From positions 4,165,372-4,229,371 of the forward strand of contig NZ_CP113783.1 of assembly GCF_029542205.1 (NCBI RefSeq): a stretch of DNA of 64,000 nucleotides, written 5' to 3'. The notes under the pieces were generated by a model that did no database searches, was not told where the DNA came from, and was given only the letters and a program-made list of their open reading frames with translations. Made by a program: the position numbers and the translations under genes. How positions within the stretch are numbered: the stretch's first letter is position 1; each line of letters begins with the position of its first letter. Positions 26,585 through 37,070 of the stretch are shown here, piece after piece. The stretch is from Pseudoxanthomonas sp. SE1. GTDB taxonomy: Bacteria; Pseudomonadota; Gammaproteobacteria; Xanthomonadales; Xanthomonadaceae.

Positions 26585-27867
26585 GGCCGGGGCGACTCCG
26601 GCAGCGCAACGGGAGGACCTTCGGCCTTCAATGCGGTGAGGATTTTCGTGCCAGCCCGGCCGTCTGCGGGCAGCAGGCCCAGGCGCTGCTGTTCGAGGAC
26701 GATGGCGCGCCGCGTCTGCGTACCGATCATGCCGTCCGCGGTACCGATGGCGTGGCCTCGCGCGAGCAGCAGGGTTTGCAGCGCACGGCGTTCCGGACGC
26801 CCCAGGCCGGGATCGTCCGTCGGCCAGGCCGTGACCAGGCCCGTGCCGCCACGCAGGCGGTCGGCCAGCAGCGCGATGGCCAACGCGTAGCTTTCCGCTG
26901 CGTTGTAGGAATAGATCGCGTCGTAGTTCTTGAACACCACGAACGCAGGACCCGCGACACCCGTCGGCACCAGCACTGCGGCATTGCGGTCATCCGCCGG
27001 CAACGGCTGGCCATCGATGCGGGTCAAGCCCTGCGCCACCCACTGGGTCAGGGGCTTGCGGCTCGTGCGTCCTGCCTGCGCGATGTCGAAGCCGGCAGGC
27101 AGCCTCACCTCATACCCCCACGGCTCGCCGGTGCGCCATCCGGACTTCACCAGATAGTTCGCGGTAGAAGCCAGCGCATCGGGAATGCTGTCGATCAGGT
27201 TGCGACGACCATCGCCGTCGAAGTCGACCGCGATGCGTTCGTATGTGCTGGGCATGAACTGCGTATGGCCGAAGGCGCCGGCCCACGATCCGTTCAATCC
27301 CTCCGCCCGCACGTCGCCGGCCTGCAGCAACTCCAGCGTGGTCAGGAACTCGCCGCGGAAGAACGCCTGGCGACGGCCGAAGCACGACAGCGTGGAAAGC
27401 GACACCAGCAGCGGGCGTTTGCCGAACACGCGACCGTAGTCGCTCTCCACGCCCCACACGGCGACGACGGTCGCAGGGTCCACGCCATAGGCCTGCGATA
27501 CGCGGCCCAGCAGTTCCGCATGCGTCGTCAGCATCGCCTGCCCGTCCGCCACGCGCTGGTCATCGACCAGCGCGGCCAGGTAATCCCACAGCGGCGTGGT
27601 GAACTCCGGCTGCGCATCCAGCAGGTCCAGCACGCTCATGTCGGCGACCAGGTCTTTCGTGTAGGTGTCGAAGCTGGCCGTCGTGACGCCCTGCTTTTCG
27701 GCAATGCCGCGCAGGGTGGTCATGCAGGTGGTGAAGACGGGATCCGGCACCGGCCCGGCAATGGCGGCCGATACGGGTGGCGAAGGAGCCACGACCGGGG
27801 GCGAATCCTGCGCAAAGATGGGACCTGCCGCCATCGACAGCAGAAGCAAGAGCGCGGAGTGTTTCAT
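26581..27867 (-). CDS. MltB-family lytic murein transglycosylase with peptidoglycan-binding domain
   Basis: The 428-residue protein has a signal peptide (MKHSALLLLLSMAAGPIFAQ) and a MltB-type catalytic domain with the glutamate in VWGVESDYGR and the FGHTQFMPSTYERIAVDFDGDG segment. A C-terminal peptidoglycan-binding domain (LQTLLLARGHAIGTADGMIGTQTRRAI) follows. It cleaves glycan strands in the periplasm to 1,6-anhydro-muropeptides. I set the start at 27867 because GGAGG lies 5 bases upstream and the signal peptide then begins at Met. No lipobox is present, so it is soluble or loosely bound. Confidence 0.9.
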   Translation of the reverse strand: MKHSALLLLLSMAAGPIFAQDSPPVVAPSPPVSAAIAGPVPDPVFTTCMTTLRGIAEKQGVTTASFDTYTKDLVADMSVLDLLDAQPEFTTPLWDYLAALVDDQRVADGQAMLTTHAELLGRVSQAYGVDPATVVAVWGVESDYGRVFGKRPLLVSLSTLSCFGRRQAFFRGEFLTTLELLQAGDVRAEGLNGSWAGAFGHTQFMPSTYERIAVDFDGDGRRNLIDSIPDALASTANYLVKSGWRTGEPWGYEVRLPAGFDIAQAGRTSRKPLTQWVAQGLTRIDGQPLPADDRNAAVLVPTGVAGPAFVVFKNYDAIYSYNAAESYALAIALLADRLRGGTGLVTAWPTDDPGLGRPERRALQTLLLARGHAIGTADGMIGTQTRRAIVLEQQRLGLLPADGRAGTKILTALKAEGPPVALPESPRP

Positions 27868-27969
27868 GGCGGCCTCCCTGGCCTTTTCTGGGGGAGGCGT
27901 CACTTTGCCCTCAGGTGACTGCGAAGCCAAGCCACCGATTGCGCGGGCGAGGCCATGTCGCTTGGAACG

Positions 27970-28659
27970 TCACCGGGGATGGACGCTCCAGTAGACCTCT
28001 GTCTTCGGCGAGCAATGGAAGCCCTCCAGCCGTGTATCCACACTCAGATGTTCAAGGATGTCATTGGAAGCGCACAGGAACGTGCAGTGACTATCCCAAT
28101 GGGCCGTCCATAGCAGGCGCCGGTCCGGGGTGTGGATGCTGCAGTGGGAGGGAAGCTGCACGGAACCAGCCACCAGGTCGCCGATCGGATGCATTCGGGC
28201 GCCTTCCCCGAATTCATCCGCGACGACAGCCGCGTCATGACCAAGCTCCGCGAACATCTGCATCACCATCGCAAACATCAGTTCCGGATGGTGGCCTTCG
28301 GCCGGAGGGATGAGTCCTTCTCTTGCAAGGCAAGACACCAGCCGTTCCGCCAGATCCTCGCGACACAGATCGCGACGCAGTCCAAGGAGCGAGGTCCTCA
28401 GCGCGATGTCGATCTCCTCGAGCGACTCGAAGCCCGCGAGCCGCTGGACGTCGGCCCAGCAGACCGGCGCGCAGTTCGCCACGATCATCCGATGATCCGG
28501 ATAGGTGTCTGGCCGGAACCGATCCCGCAGCATCGAACGCGGCCTGATGAAAGGCGAGAGCGCCACGTAAATCGTGTCGTACTCGCCCGCGAAATGCGCG
28601 AGGATCTTCCCGTCCTGCGGACACCTCGGCGACACGGACCCGCCGAGCGGAACACTCAT
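27970..28659 (-). CDS. Uncharacterised cytoplasmic protein
   Basis: The 229-residue product starts at an ATG preceded by GGGAGG. I do not recognise it with confidence; the part CAPVCWADVQRLAGFESLEEIDIALRTSLLGLRRDLCREDLAERL resembles DUF2711-type proteins, but that is a weak recollection. It has no signal peptide or membrane helix, several cysteines, and a C-terminal half with beta character (LLWTAHWDSHCTFLCAS; FHCSPKTEVYWS). A role in an immunity-like or stress setting cannot be judged. It lies alone between the MltB and inhibitor genes, all on the minus strand. Confidence 0.6.
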   Translation of the reverse strand: MSVPLGGSVSPRCPQDGKILAHFAGEYDTIYVALSPFIRPRSMLRDRFRPDTYPDHRMIVANCAPVCWADVQRLAGFESLEEIDIALRTSLLGLRRDLCREDLAERLVSCLAREGLIPPAEGHHPELMFAMVMQMFAELGHDAAVVADEFGEGARMHPIGDLVAGSVQLPSHCSIHTPDRRLLWTAHWDSHCTFLCASNDILEHLSVDTRLEGFHCSPKTEVYWSVHPR

Positions 28660-28711
28660 GGCGCCTCCCTGTTGCCCGGTCGTCCGTGCAGGCTGCAATG
28701 ACCCGCCGGCG

Positions 28712-29134
28712 TCATTCGACCTTTACCTCATACTCCACCACCTCCACCGGCGGCACCGTTTCCCACGAACGCCGATAAACCATCCGCACGGTGACCTCGC
28801 CCGGCTTCTCCGCGCGGAACCACCAACGCGCCAGCGACGGTGCGCCCGGCATCGGCGGCTGGGTATCCATCGGCGGCGGCGTGGCCGGGCCGGTGGTCCG
28901 GGCCAGCACCGGGGCACCGTCCGAGGTGAATTCCCACTGGTAGCCCGTGCTGGCATTGGCCATCAAGGCAATCTCGAGCACCTGGCCCACCCGCATCGTC
29001 ACCGGCGCGTCGCCTTGTGGGCGGACCAGGCCATCGTCAGACAGCGCATCCGTGGGCGGACCGCTGCCAATGACGGGGCCGCTGGCACAGGCAAACAGCA
29101 GCAGGCACAAGCACGGCAACAGCAGTGATCGCAT
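28712..29134 (-). CDS. Lipoprotein with I42 (chagasin-type) protease inhibitor domain
   Basis: The 140-residue product has a lipoprotein signal (CLCLLLFAC) and the hallmarks of I42 cysteine-protease inhibitors: the first loop in NASTGYQWEF (family NxTTGY), a middle loop around SLARWWFRAEKPGEV, and the third loop RRSWE (family RPW). It likely guards the periplasm or outer membrane against papain-like proteases. With the I78 lipoprotein near 12.2 kb, the window encodes two unrelated inhibitor lipoproteins. Confidence 0.82.
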   Translation of the reverse strand: MRSLLLPCLCLLLFACASGPVIGSGPPTDALSDDGLVRPQGDAPVTMRVGQVLEIALMANASTGYQWEFTSDGAPVLARTTGPATPPPMDTQPPMPGAPSLARWWFRAEKPGEVTVRMVYRRSWETVPPVEVVEYEVKVE

Positions 29135-29203
29135 GGTCGCGTCCTTCCTGGAGACGCCGTCCTTATACACCCCGGCTTTAGGCCCCGTCCGTAAAATGGC
29201 GGC

Positions 29204-30022
29204 ATGAACAATACCCCCCAGGATTCCTCGCTGGGTCGCGAGGTCGCGTATCCCGCGCATTACGACCCCACCCTGCTGTTCCCCATCCCGCGCCAGGGTG
29301 CGCGGGACGAGATCGGCATCGCCGCCGATGCCCTGCCCTTCGTCGGCCACGACCGCTGGCATGGCTATGAACTGAGCTGGCTGGATGCCCGCGGCAAGCC
29401 GCGCGTGGCGACCGCCACCCTGACCGTGCCGTGCACGTCGCCGTGCCTGATCGAATCCAAGTCGCTCAAGCTCTACCTCAACTCGCTCAACAGCACCCGC
29501 TTCAACAGCGACGCCGCCGTGCTGGAGCGCATCGCCACGGACCTGTCGGCGCGCGCCGGCGCGGATGTGGGCGTGGTGCTCGGCCTTCCACCGATGGCGG
29601 AAGCACCCGAGGGTGAATCGATCGATGAGCTGGACGTGGAGATCGACCATTACGGCCCGCCGCGTGCCGAGTTCCTGGCCGCCGATCCGGAAGAACAGGT
29701 CGAGGAAGTGCTGTCGTCCGGATTGCTGAAGTCGAACTGCCCCGTCACCGGCCAGCCCGACTGGGCCACGGTGGTGATCCGTTACCGCGGCCCGCGCGTC
29801 GACCGTGTCGAGCTGCTGCGCTATCTGGTCAGCTTCCGCGACCACGCCGAATTCCACGAACAATGCGTCGAACGGATTTTCCACGACGTGATGGCGCACT
29901 GCCGGCCTTCGTCACTGTCCGTCGAAGCGCGCTACACACGGCGTGGTGGCCTGGACATCAACCCGTGGCGGGCAACGTCGGACATGAATGCACCGCTCAT
30001 GAAGCGCGACGTACGACAGTAA
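29204..30022 (+). CDS. queF: NADPH-dependent 7-cyano-7-deazaguanine reductase
   Basis: The 272-residue enzyme reduces preQ0 to preQ1 in queuosine synthesis. The type II (double-domain) QueF motif [11 protein letters not shown] is near residue 84, and the catalytic cysteine is Cys179 in [13 protein letters not shown]. Length is typical. The gap to the divergent inhibitor gene is 69 bases and shows no preQ1 riboswitch-like pseudoknot. Confidence 0.96.
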   Translation: MNNTPQDSSLGREVAYPAHYDPTLLFPIPRQGARDEIGIAADALPFVGHDRWHGYELSWLDARGKPRVATATLTVPCTSPCLIESKSLKLYLNSLNSTRFNSDAAVLERIATDLSARAGADVGVVLGLPPMAEAPEGESIDELDVEIDHYGPPRAEFLAADPEEQVEEVLSSGLLKSNCPVTGQPDWATVVIRYRGPRVDRVELLRYLVSFRDHAEFHEQCVERIFHDVMAHCRPSSLSVEARYTRRGGLDINPWRATSDMNAPLMKRDVRQ

Positions 30023-30023
30023 A

Positions 30024-30037
30024 GTTACTCAGGTAAC
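30024..30037. promoter_or_regulatory. GTTAC-TCAG-GTAAC dyad downstream of queF, upstream of the LysM gene
   Basis: Five-base perfect arms around TCAG in an AT-richer patch, about 95 bases before the LysM gene start. The spacing suits an operator or promoter element; the poor T content after it argues against a terminator. Confidence 0.4.
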
Positions 30038-30129
30038 AATAGAGCCCATTTCACGCCCGCGCTATGGTTTCTTAACAACGCACGTGCAACGCTTGCTCAT
30101 CCCACAGCCCGCCAGGAAGGGTGGTTGCA

Positions 30130-30435
30130 ATGAGCACAGAAAAGAAGGCTGACTTCTCAGACGTCAGCGCTAAGGTGACATCGACCGAGCAGATCGTCGA
30201 GAAAGCGGATTTCTCGGACGTTACTGCGCGCGTCGAGAGCACCGAGGAGATCGTGGGTCAGCAGACCTATACGATCGAGAAGGGCGACACGCTCTCCAAG
30301 ATCGCGAAGGAACATCTCGGCAGCGCCAATGCGTGGAAGCAGATCTTCGAAGCCAATCGCGACACCATCGACGATCCGGACCGCGTCTTTCCCGGGCAGG
30401 TCATCAAGCTGCCCCCGAAGCCTGCCGACGCCTGA
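30130..30435 (+). CDS. Small LysM-domain protein
   Basis: The 101-residue product has two near-identical N-terminal units (KADFSDVSAKVTSTEQIV and KADFSDVTARVESTEEIV, 24 residues apart) and a C-terminal LysM domain (YTIEKGDTLSKIAKEHLGSANAWKQIFEANRD). No signal peptide is seen, so it is probably cytoplasmic, as with the potassium-binding BON/LysM protein Kbp (YgaU). The BON domain of that family is replaced here by the short duplicated segment. GGAAGG precedes the ATG. A lipoprotein gene follows 34 bases downstream. Confidence 0.85.
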   Translation: MSTEKKADFSDVSAKVTSTEQIVEKADFSDVTARVESTEEIVGQQTYTIEKGDTLSKIAKEHLGSANAWKQIFEANRDTIDDPDRVFPGQVIKLPPKPADA

Positions 30436-30469
30436 TCGCCACTCCACTTCATCCACAAGGATCGAACCC

Positions 30470-30952
30470 ATGAAGCAGAACCGCATTTCTTACGCACTGG
30501 CCGCTGCGCTGGTCGGCACCGTCGCCCTGGTCGGCTGCAAGAAGAAAGAAGAACCCGTCGTCGCGCCGCCGGCCGCCGTTGAGCCGGCGCCTGCACCCGC
30601 CGAGCCCATACCCGCGCCCATGCCTGTCAGCGCAACCAGTGTGACGGTTGGTAACACGATTGCTGCGGACAAGTCCGTCGCCGCCGTCGGCATGTTCGGC
30701 GTCAAGGACAAGATCATCGTGTCGGTCAAGACCGATGCCGCCACGCCGGCCGACGCCACCATTGACGCCAAGCTGACCTTCCAGGACGGCCAGGAAGCCG
30801 GCAAGCAGTCCACGACCGTCAAGGCCGAAGACGCTGGCACCACCAACATCGAGTTCACCAAGGCCACTGATTGGCCTGCCGGCAAGTACAAGGTCGACGT
30901 GACCTTGAATGGCCAGCCGGTCGGCATGACCCAGGAAATCGAAGTCAAGTAA
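30470..30952 (+). CDS. Lipoprotein of unknown function
   Basis: The 160-residue product has a lipobox (VALVGC) followed by KKKEE and a Pro/Ala-rich linker. Its C-terminal beta-sandwich-like domain has alternating strands (VGMFGVKDKIIVSVKTDAATP; YKVDVTLNGQPVGMTQEIEVK). I do not recognise the family. AAGGA lies upstream of the ATG, and a good terminator follows. It is probably co-transcribed with the LysM gene, which suggests a cell-envelope stress or osmotic role, but this is only context. Confidence 0.75.
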   Translation: MKQNRISYALAAALVGTVALVGCKKKEEPVVAPPAAVEPAPAPAEPIPAPMPVSATSVTVGNTIAADKSVAAVGMFGVKDKIIVSVKTDAATPADATIDAKLTFQDGQEAGKQSTTVKAEDAGTTNIEFTKATDWPAGKYKVDVTLNGQPVGMTQEIEVK

Positions 30953-30993
30953 TCCGCAAGGCAAGTCTCTCTCCCACGTGTGTGGGGCAAGCT

Positions 30994-31025
30994 CGGGCGT
31001 GGAGGAATCCACGCCCGCTTTTTTT
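30994..31025 (+). terminator. Rho-independent terminator after the LysM/lipoprotein unit
   Basis: A perfect 10-bp stem (CGGGCGTGGA / TCCACGCCCG) with a GGAA loop is followed by CTTTTTTT. Confidence 0.93.
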
Positions 31026-31171
31026 GCGTGGCGTTTGGACAGATGGACCGTTCCGGCCGCAACCGCTCCGAGCTTTCCCGCCTGTCCCGGGACAGGTGCG
31101 GCATGCGACACCGGCATCCATACCCCCTCGTTTTGCCCTGGGTGCGGCGGCGCGCGACAATGGCGTGCTGA

Positions 31172-33439
<2,268 letters not shown>

Positions 33440-33465
33440 CGTCAAACACCTCACCGCTGCATCCG

Positions 33466-33494
33466 ACGCCCGGCCTCTGCCGGGCGTTGTGTTT
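33466..33494 (+). terminator. Terminator after isocitrate dehydrogenase
   Basis: A 9-bp perfect stem (ACGCCCGGC / GCCGGGCGT) with a CTCT loop is followed by TGTGTTT. Confidence 0.88.
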
Positions 33495-33513
33495 CCAGTC
33501 TGCGATCTCCACT

Positions 33514-33580
33514 GTAGGAGGGGCTTTAGCCCCGACAGGAACAACGCTGGATCGGTGGTCGAGGCCAAAGCCCCTCCTGC
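33514..33580. repeat. REP-type palindrome, GTAGGAGGGGCTTTAGCCCC class
   Basis: The arms at 33514-33535 and 33559-33580 (22 bases, imperfect) are close to those at 5007-5070. The right arm ends in CTGC instead of CTAC. It ends 17 bases before the next start codon. Confidence 0.75.
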
Positions 33581-33597
33581 AGCTCTGTTGCGACACG

Positions 33598-33945
33598 ATG
33601 GAAGACACCCGCAACATCCTCCTTTTCTCGTACGGCACGTTGCAGCTGGAAAACGTGCAGCGGTCGTCCTTCGGTCGCCGGCTGGACGGCCAGCCCGATG
33701 CGATGCCCGGCTACACGCGGACGATGGTGGAGATCACCGACCCTGCCGTGCTGGCGGCCAGCGGTGAACGCTTCCATCCCATCGTCAGCCCCAGCGGCGA
33801 TCCCACCGACGAAGTGGCCGGCACCGTCTTCCGCATCAGCGCCGAAGAACTCGCCGCCGCCGACCGGTACGAGGTCGAGGATTACCAGCGCGTGCAGGTG
33901 CGCCTGACGTCCGGCCGCGAAGCCTGGGTCTACGTGAAGGCATGA
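33598..33945 (+). CDS. Gamma-glutamylcyclotransferase-fold protein (AIG2/GGCT-like)
   Basis: The 115-residue protein opens with [13 protein letters not shown], the glycine loop of the cyclotransferase fold. An acidic residue in [15 protein letters not shown] is placed like the catalytic glutamate, and [13 protein letters not shown] follows, as in AIG2-like proteins. These release 5-oxoproline from gamma-glutamyl amines or peptides; which substrate applies cannot be told. No clear ribosome site precedes the ATG, which follows the REP element closely. Confidence 0.82.
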   Translation: MEDTRNILLFSYGTLQLENVQRSSFGRRLDGQPDAMPGYTRTMVEITDPAVLAASGERFHPIVSPSGDPTDEVAGTVFRISAEELAAADRYEVEDYQRVQVRLTSGREAWVYVKA

Positions 33946-33968
33946 ACCCGCAGGACGCCGGAACCGGT

Positions 33969-34033
33969 GTGGGAGCGACGTAAGTCGCGAAATGGCCTCC
34001 GCGGAGGTCCATCGCGACTTGCGTCGCTCCCAC
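33969..34033. repeat. REP-type palindrome, GTGGGAGCGACGTAAGTCGC class, compact
   Basis: The arms at 33969-33990 and 34012-34033 (22 bases, one mismatch) surround a 21-base spacer with its own hairpin (CCTCCGCGGAGG). It belongs to the same class as the element at 22312 but with a much shorter spacer. Confidence 0.82.
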
Positions 34034-34047
34034 AATAGAGAGTGCCC

Positions 34048-34275
34048 TCAGCGGAACAATGACAGCGAGGTCATCGCGCGCAGCCGGCGCGCGCTCAATC
34101 GCTCGAGCGCACGCCGGTGCCGGACCTTGCCAGCCACATCGTGCACGTGGTGAAGGCGATGCTCCTGCGCCTGCGGAGACGCGACGGGGTGGGCGACATG
34201 GCCGTGCAGGAACAACATGCCCTGGCTCATGCCACCCAGCTGTTGCCACCACTGTTTCCTGGTTTCGTCTTGCAT
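34048..34275 (-). CDS. Small hypothetical basic protein
   Basis: This 75-residue frame has GGAG 7 bases before the ATG. The sequence (RKQWWQQLGGMSQGMLFLHGHVA, then RHRRALERLSARRLRAM) looks like a real peptide rather than shadow composition. It has a mildly hydrophobic N-terminal half and a strongly basic C-terminus. It is divergent from the LysR gene, 109 bases apart. I do not recognise the family and cannot propose a function. Confidence 0.55.
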   Translation of the reverse strand: MQDETRKQWWQQLGGMSQGMLFLHGHVAHPVASPQAQEHRLHHVHDVAGKVRHRRALERLSARRLRAMTSLSLFR

Positions 34276-34384
34276 GGGACTGCTCCGTGGCGCCGGCTTC
34301 CGGCTTGAAGGACTACCAAGCTAGGCGCATCATCGGCACTGAAAAAGCGAAACCTCCGCAACCCAGCCTTGAGGTGGATTCAAG

Positions 34385-35263
34385 ATGAGCCGGCTGCCGC
34401 TGGACCAGGTGGATGCCTTCGTCACCGCCGCGCGACTGCGCAACCTGACGCGTGCGGCCGAGGCGATGCACCTGACCGTCAGCGCGCTTAGCCACCGCAT
34501 GCGATTGCTGGAACAGCGGCTGGGCCACAAGCTGCTCGCACGCGGTCCGCGCGGGGTGGAACTGACGCCGGACGGACAGCGCCTGTTCGATGCGATCTCG
34601 GGCCCGCTCGACACCATCGACCATGCCCTGCGTCGCGCGACCTTGCGCAACGACCACACGGTCACGCTGAGCCTGATCCCGTCGATGGCGACCGCATGGC
34701 TGGTGCCGCGCCTTCCGGCCTTCCTCGCCGCGCATCCGGAGCTCGGCCTCAACCTACAGTCGAGCACGCACGTGGTCGATTTCGAGCGCGAACCCGTGGA
34801 CCTGGCGCTGCGCCTCGGGGGCGGCCGTTGGCCGAACGTGCACGCCGAGTTCCTGTTCCACGAATGGATCACGCCCGTGGCCAGTCCCGCACTGGTGAAG
34901 AAGCACGGCAAGCCGGCACCGGACCAGATGGCGAAGCTGCCACTGCTCGGCGACCCTGCCAATCGCTGGAAGGACTGGTTCGAGCACTTCGGCGGGCAAC
35001 CGCCCATGCGCTACGTGGCGCAGTTCGACGATACCGAGACGTTGCACCAGGCCGCAGCGCAGGGCGTCGGCGTGGCGCTGGCGCGCTGGACGCTGGCCGA
35101 GCCGCTGGTGAAAGCCGGGCGGCTGGTGATGCTGACGAAGAAACGGCTGCAGGCGGACTTCGCGCACTACCTGGTCTATCCCGAGCGCAGCCTCGCGCAT
35201 CCCGGCTTCCGCAAGGTGCGTGGCTGGTTGCTGGAACAGGCGGGCATCGCGGTGGAGCGATGA
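34385..35263 (+). CDS. LysR-type transcriptional regulator (GcvA-like)
   Basis: The 292-residue protein has the N-terminal winged helix-turn-helix (LRNLTRAAEAMHLTVSALSHRMRLLEQRLGHKLL) and a LysR substrate-binding domain. The subgroup resembles GcvA, with FEREPVDLALRLGGGRWP. No target gene is obvious; the divergent small frame is the usual first guess for LysR proteins. aceK starts 30 bases downstream on the same strand, so it may be co-transcribed. Confidence 0.9.
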   Translation: MSRLPLDQVDAFVTAARLRNLTRAAEAMHLTVSALSHRMRLLEQRLGHKLLARGPRGVELTPDGQRLFDAISGPLDTIDHALRRATLRNDHTVTLSLIPSMATAWLVPRLPAFLAAHPELGLNLQSSTHVVDFEREPVDLALRLGGGRWPNVHAEFLFHEWITPVASPALVKKHGKPAPDQMAKLPLLGDPANRWKDWFEHFGGQPPMRYVAQFDDTETLHQAAAQGVGVALARWTLAEPLVKAGRLVMLTKKRLQADFAHYLVYPERSLAHPGFRKVRGWLLEQAGIAVER

Positions 35264-35293
35264 CTCCAGCGGACGGCGGCTAACATCGCGCGC

Positions 35294-37003
35294 ATGGTCC
35301 ACGACGACGCCATCGCCCGCCTGATCCACGACGCCTTCGCGGACTACCACGCGCGGTTCGCGGAGATCACGCAGCGTGCGAAAGGCCGGTTCGAGACGAT
35401 GGACTGGGCGGGCGCCCGCGCCGATGCGGTCGAACGCATCGAACTGTACGACCAGTGCATCGCCGAGTGCGCGCTGCGGCTTCAATCGGTACTGCTGGGA
35501 CAGGCCCATGACCGGACGCTGTGGATCGCCGCGCGCACGGCGTTCGAGAAGTTGGTCGCCGGACAGATCGACCGCGAGCTCTACAAGACCTTCTACAACA
35601 CGCTCAGCCGGCGCTTCCTGCGCATCCGCGGCGTGGATCCGGCGCTTGAGTTCGTGGCGCTGGATGTCGAACCCACCGACGCCATCACCCACCCGGTCGC
35701 GCGCCACAGCTACGCGGTGTCCGAGCAGCGGCCGACCGACACCTTCGCACGCGTATTGGCGGACTACGGTTTCGACGTTCCCTACGCGCACCGCACCCGC
35801 TGTGCCGCCGCGATCGCGGTGCGCCTGCAGGATGATCTGGCGCACTGGGGCGCGAACCCGGTGCGCGGCATCGAGCTGCTGGACACCGTGTTCTACCGCG
35901 AACGGCGTGCCTATCTGGTGGGCCGCGTGTTCGGCGAACACCGGTTCTCGCCCTGTGTCATCGCCCTGATCAACGACGGCGGACAGCTGAAGGCCGAAGC
36001 GGTGCTGACCCATCGCGGCGACGTGGCGCACCTGTTCGGCACCTCGCGCAGCTATTTCCATGCCGACCTGACAACGGTCGGCGACGCGGTGGTGTTCCTG
36101 CGTTCGCTGTTGCCGGGCAAGCCGATCGACGAGATCTACACGGTGCTCGGCCGCGCCAAGCAGGGCAAGACCGAGCGCTACCGGACGTTCTTCCATCATT
36201 TCGCCGCGCTCCCGGACGAGCGGCTGGTGCACGCCGAAGGCACGCCCGGCATGGTGATGGCCGTGTTCACCTTGCCCAGCTATCCCCTGGTGTTCAAGGT
36301 GATCCGCGACCGCTTCGCCTACCCGAAGGCGATGAGCCGGCAGGACGTGGAGGACAAGTACGATTTGGTGTTCCACCTGGACCGCGTCGGCCGGCTGCTG
36401 GATACCCAGGCGTTCCGTTTCCTGCGCTTCCCGCGAGCGCGCTTCTCGCCTGAACTGCTGCAGGAGCTGCGCGAGAGCTGCGGCCAGAGCATCAGCGAGG
36501 ACGGCGACGACCTGGTCATCCACCTGTGCTACGTACAGCGCCGCCTGCGGCCGCTGAATCTGTACCTGCGCGAGCAGAAGGCGGATGCGGCACGCATCGC
36601 TGCGCTCGACTATGGGCAGGCGATCAAGGACATGGCGCGCAACAACATCTTCCCCGGCGACATGCTGCTGAAGAACTTCGGCGTATCGCGCCACGGCCGC
36701 GTCGTGTTCTACGACTACGACGAAATCCGCCTGCTCACCGATTGCCGGTTCCGCGACTGGCCGCAACCGACCACGTACGAGGAACAGATGGCGGACAGTC
36801 CCTGGTTCCACGTGGACGCGGGCGACGTGTTCCCCGAGCGCTTCCCGCAATTCCTGGGCCTGCCCGAATTGCAGGCGAAAGCATTGAAGGCCGCGCATGG
36901 CGACCTGTTCCGTCCCGCCTGGTGGCGCGACCTCCAGTCGCACCTCGCCGACGGCCACTACCCGGATACTGCGCCGTATCCGGATGCGTTGAAGCTGGCG
37001 TGA
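35294..37003 (+). CDS. aceK: Isocitrate dehydrogenase kinase/phosphatase
   Basis: The 569-residue protein is full length for AceK. It carries the kinase-like nucleotide-binding segment ([28 protein letters not shown]) and the catalytic [32 protein letters not shown] region. AceK switches homodimeric isocitrate dehydrogenase off and on, diverting isocitrate to the glyoxylate bypass. No aceA or aceB is in the window. The isocitrate dehydrogenase encoded nearby is the monomeric type, so either a second IDH exists elsewhere or the target differs. Confidence 0.95.
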   Translation: MVHDDAIARLIHDAFADYHARFAEITQRAKGRFETMDWAGARADAVERIELYDQCIAECALRLQSVLLGQAHDRTLWIAARTAFEKLVAGQIDRELYKTFYNTLSRRFLRIRGVDPALEFVALDVEPTDAITHPVARHSYAVSEQRPTDTFARVLADYGFDVPYAHRTRCAAAIAVRLQDDLAHWGANPVRGIELLDTVFYRERRAYLVGRVFGEHRFSPCVIALINDGGQLKAEAVLTHRGDVAHLFGTSRSYFHADLTTVGDAVVFLRSLLPGKPIDEIYTVLGRAKQGKTERYRTFFHHFAALPDERLVHAEGTPGMVMAVFTLPSYPLVFKVIRDRFAYPKAMSRQDVEDKYDLVFHLDRVGRLLDTQAFRFLRFPRARFSPELLQELRESCGQSISEDGDDLVIHLCYVQRRLRPLNLYLREQKADAARIAALDYGQAIKDMARNNIFPGDMLLKNFGVSRHGRVVFYDYDEIRLLTDCRFRDWPQPTTYEEQMADSPWFHVDAGDVFPERFPQFLGLPELQAKALKAAHGDLFRPAWWRDLQSHLADGHYPDTAPYPDALKLA

Positions 37004-37070
37004 CCACGCGCATGCGGACTCGATACGCATCGCGCTACCCTTGCCGGCATCCGGAGAACGCTGTCCTGCC

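Noticed and set aside
29135..29203. preQ1 riboswitch upstream of queF
   Set aside because: The gap is only 69 bases and shows no matching hairpin with A-rich tail.
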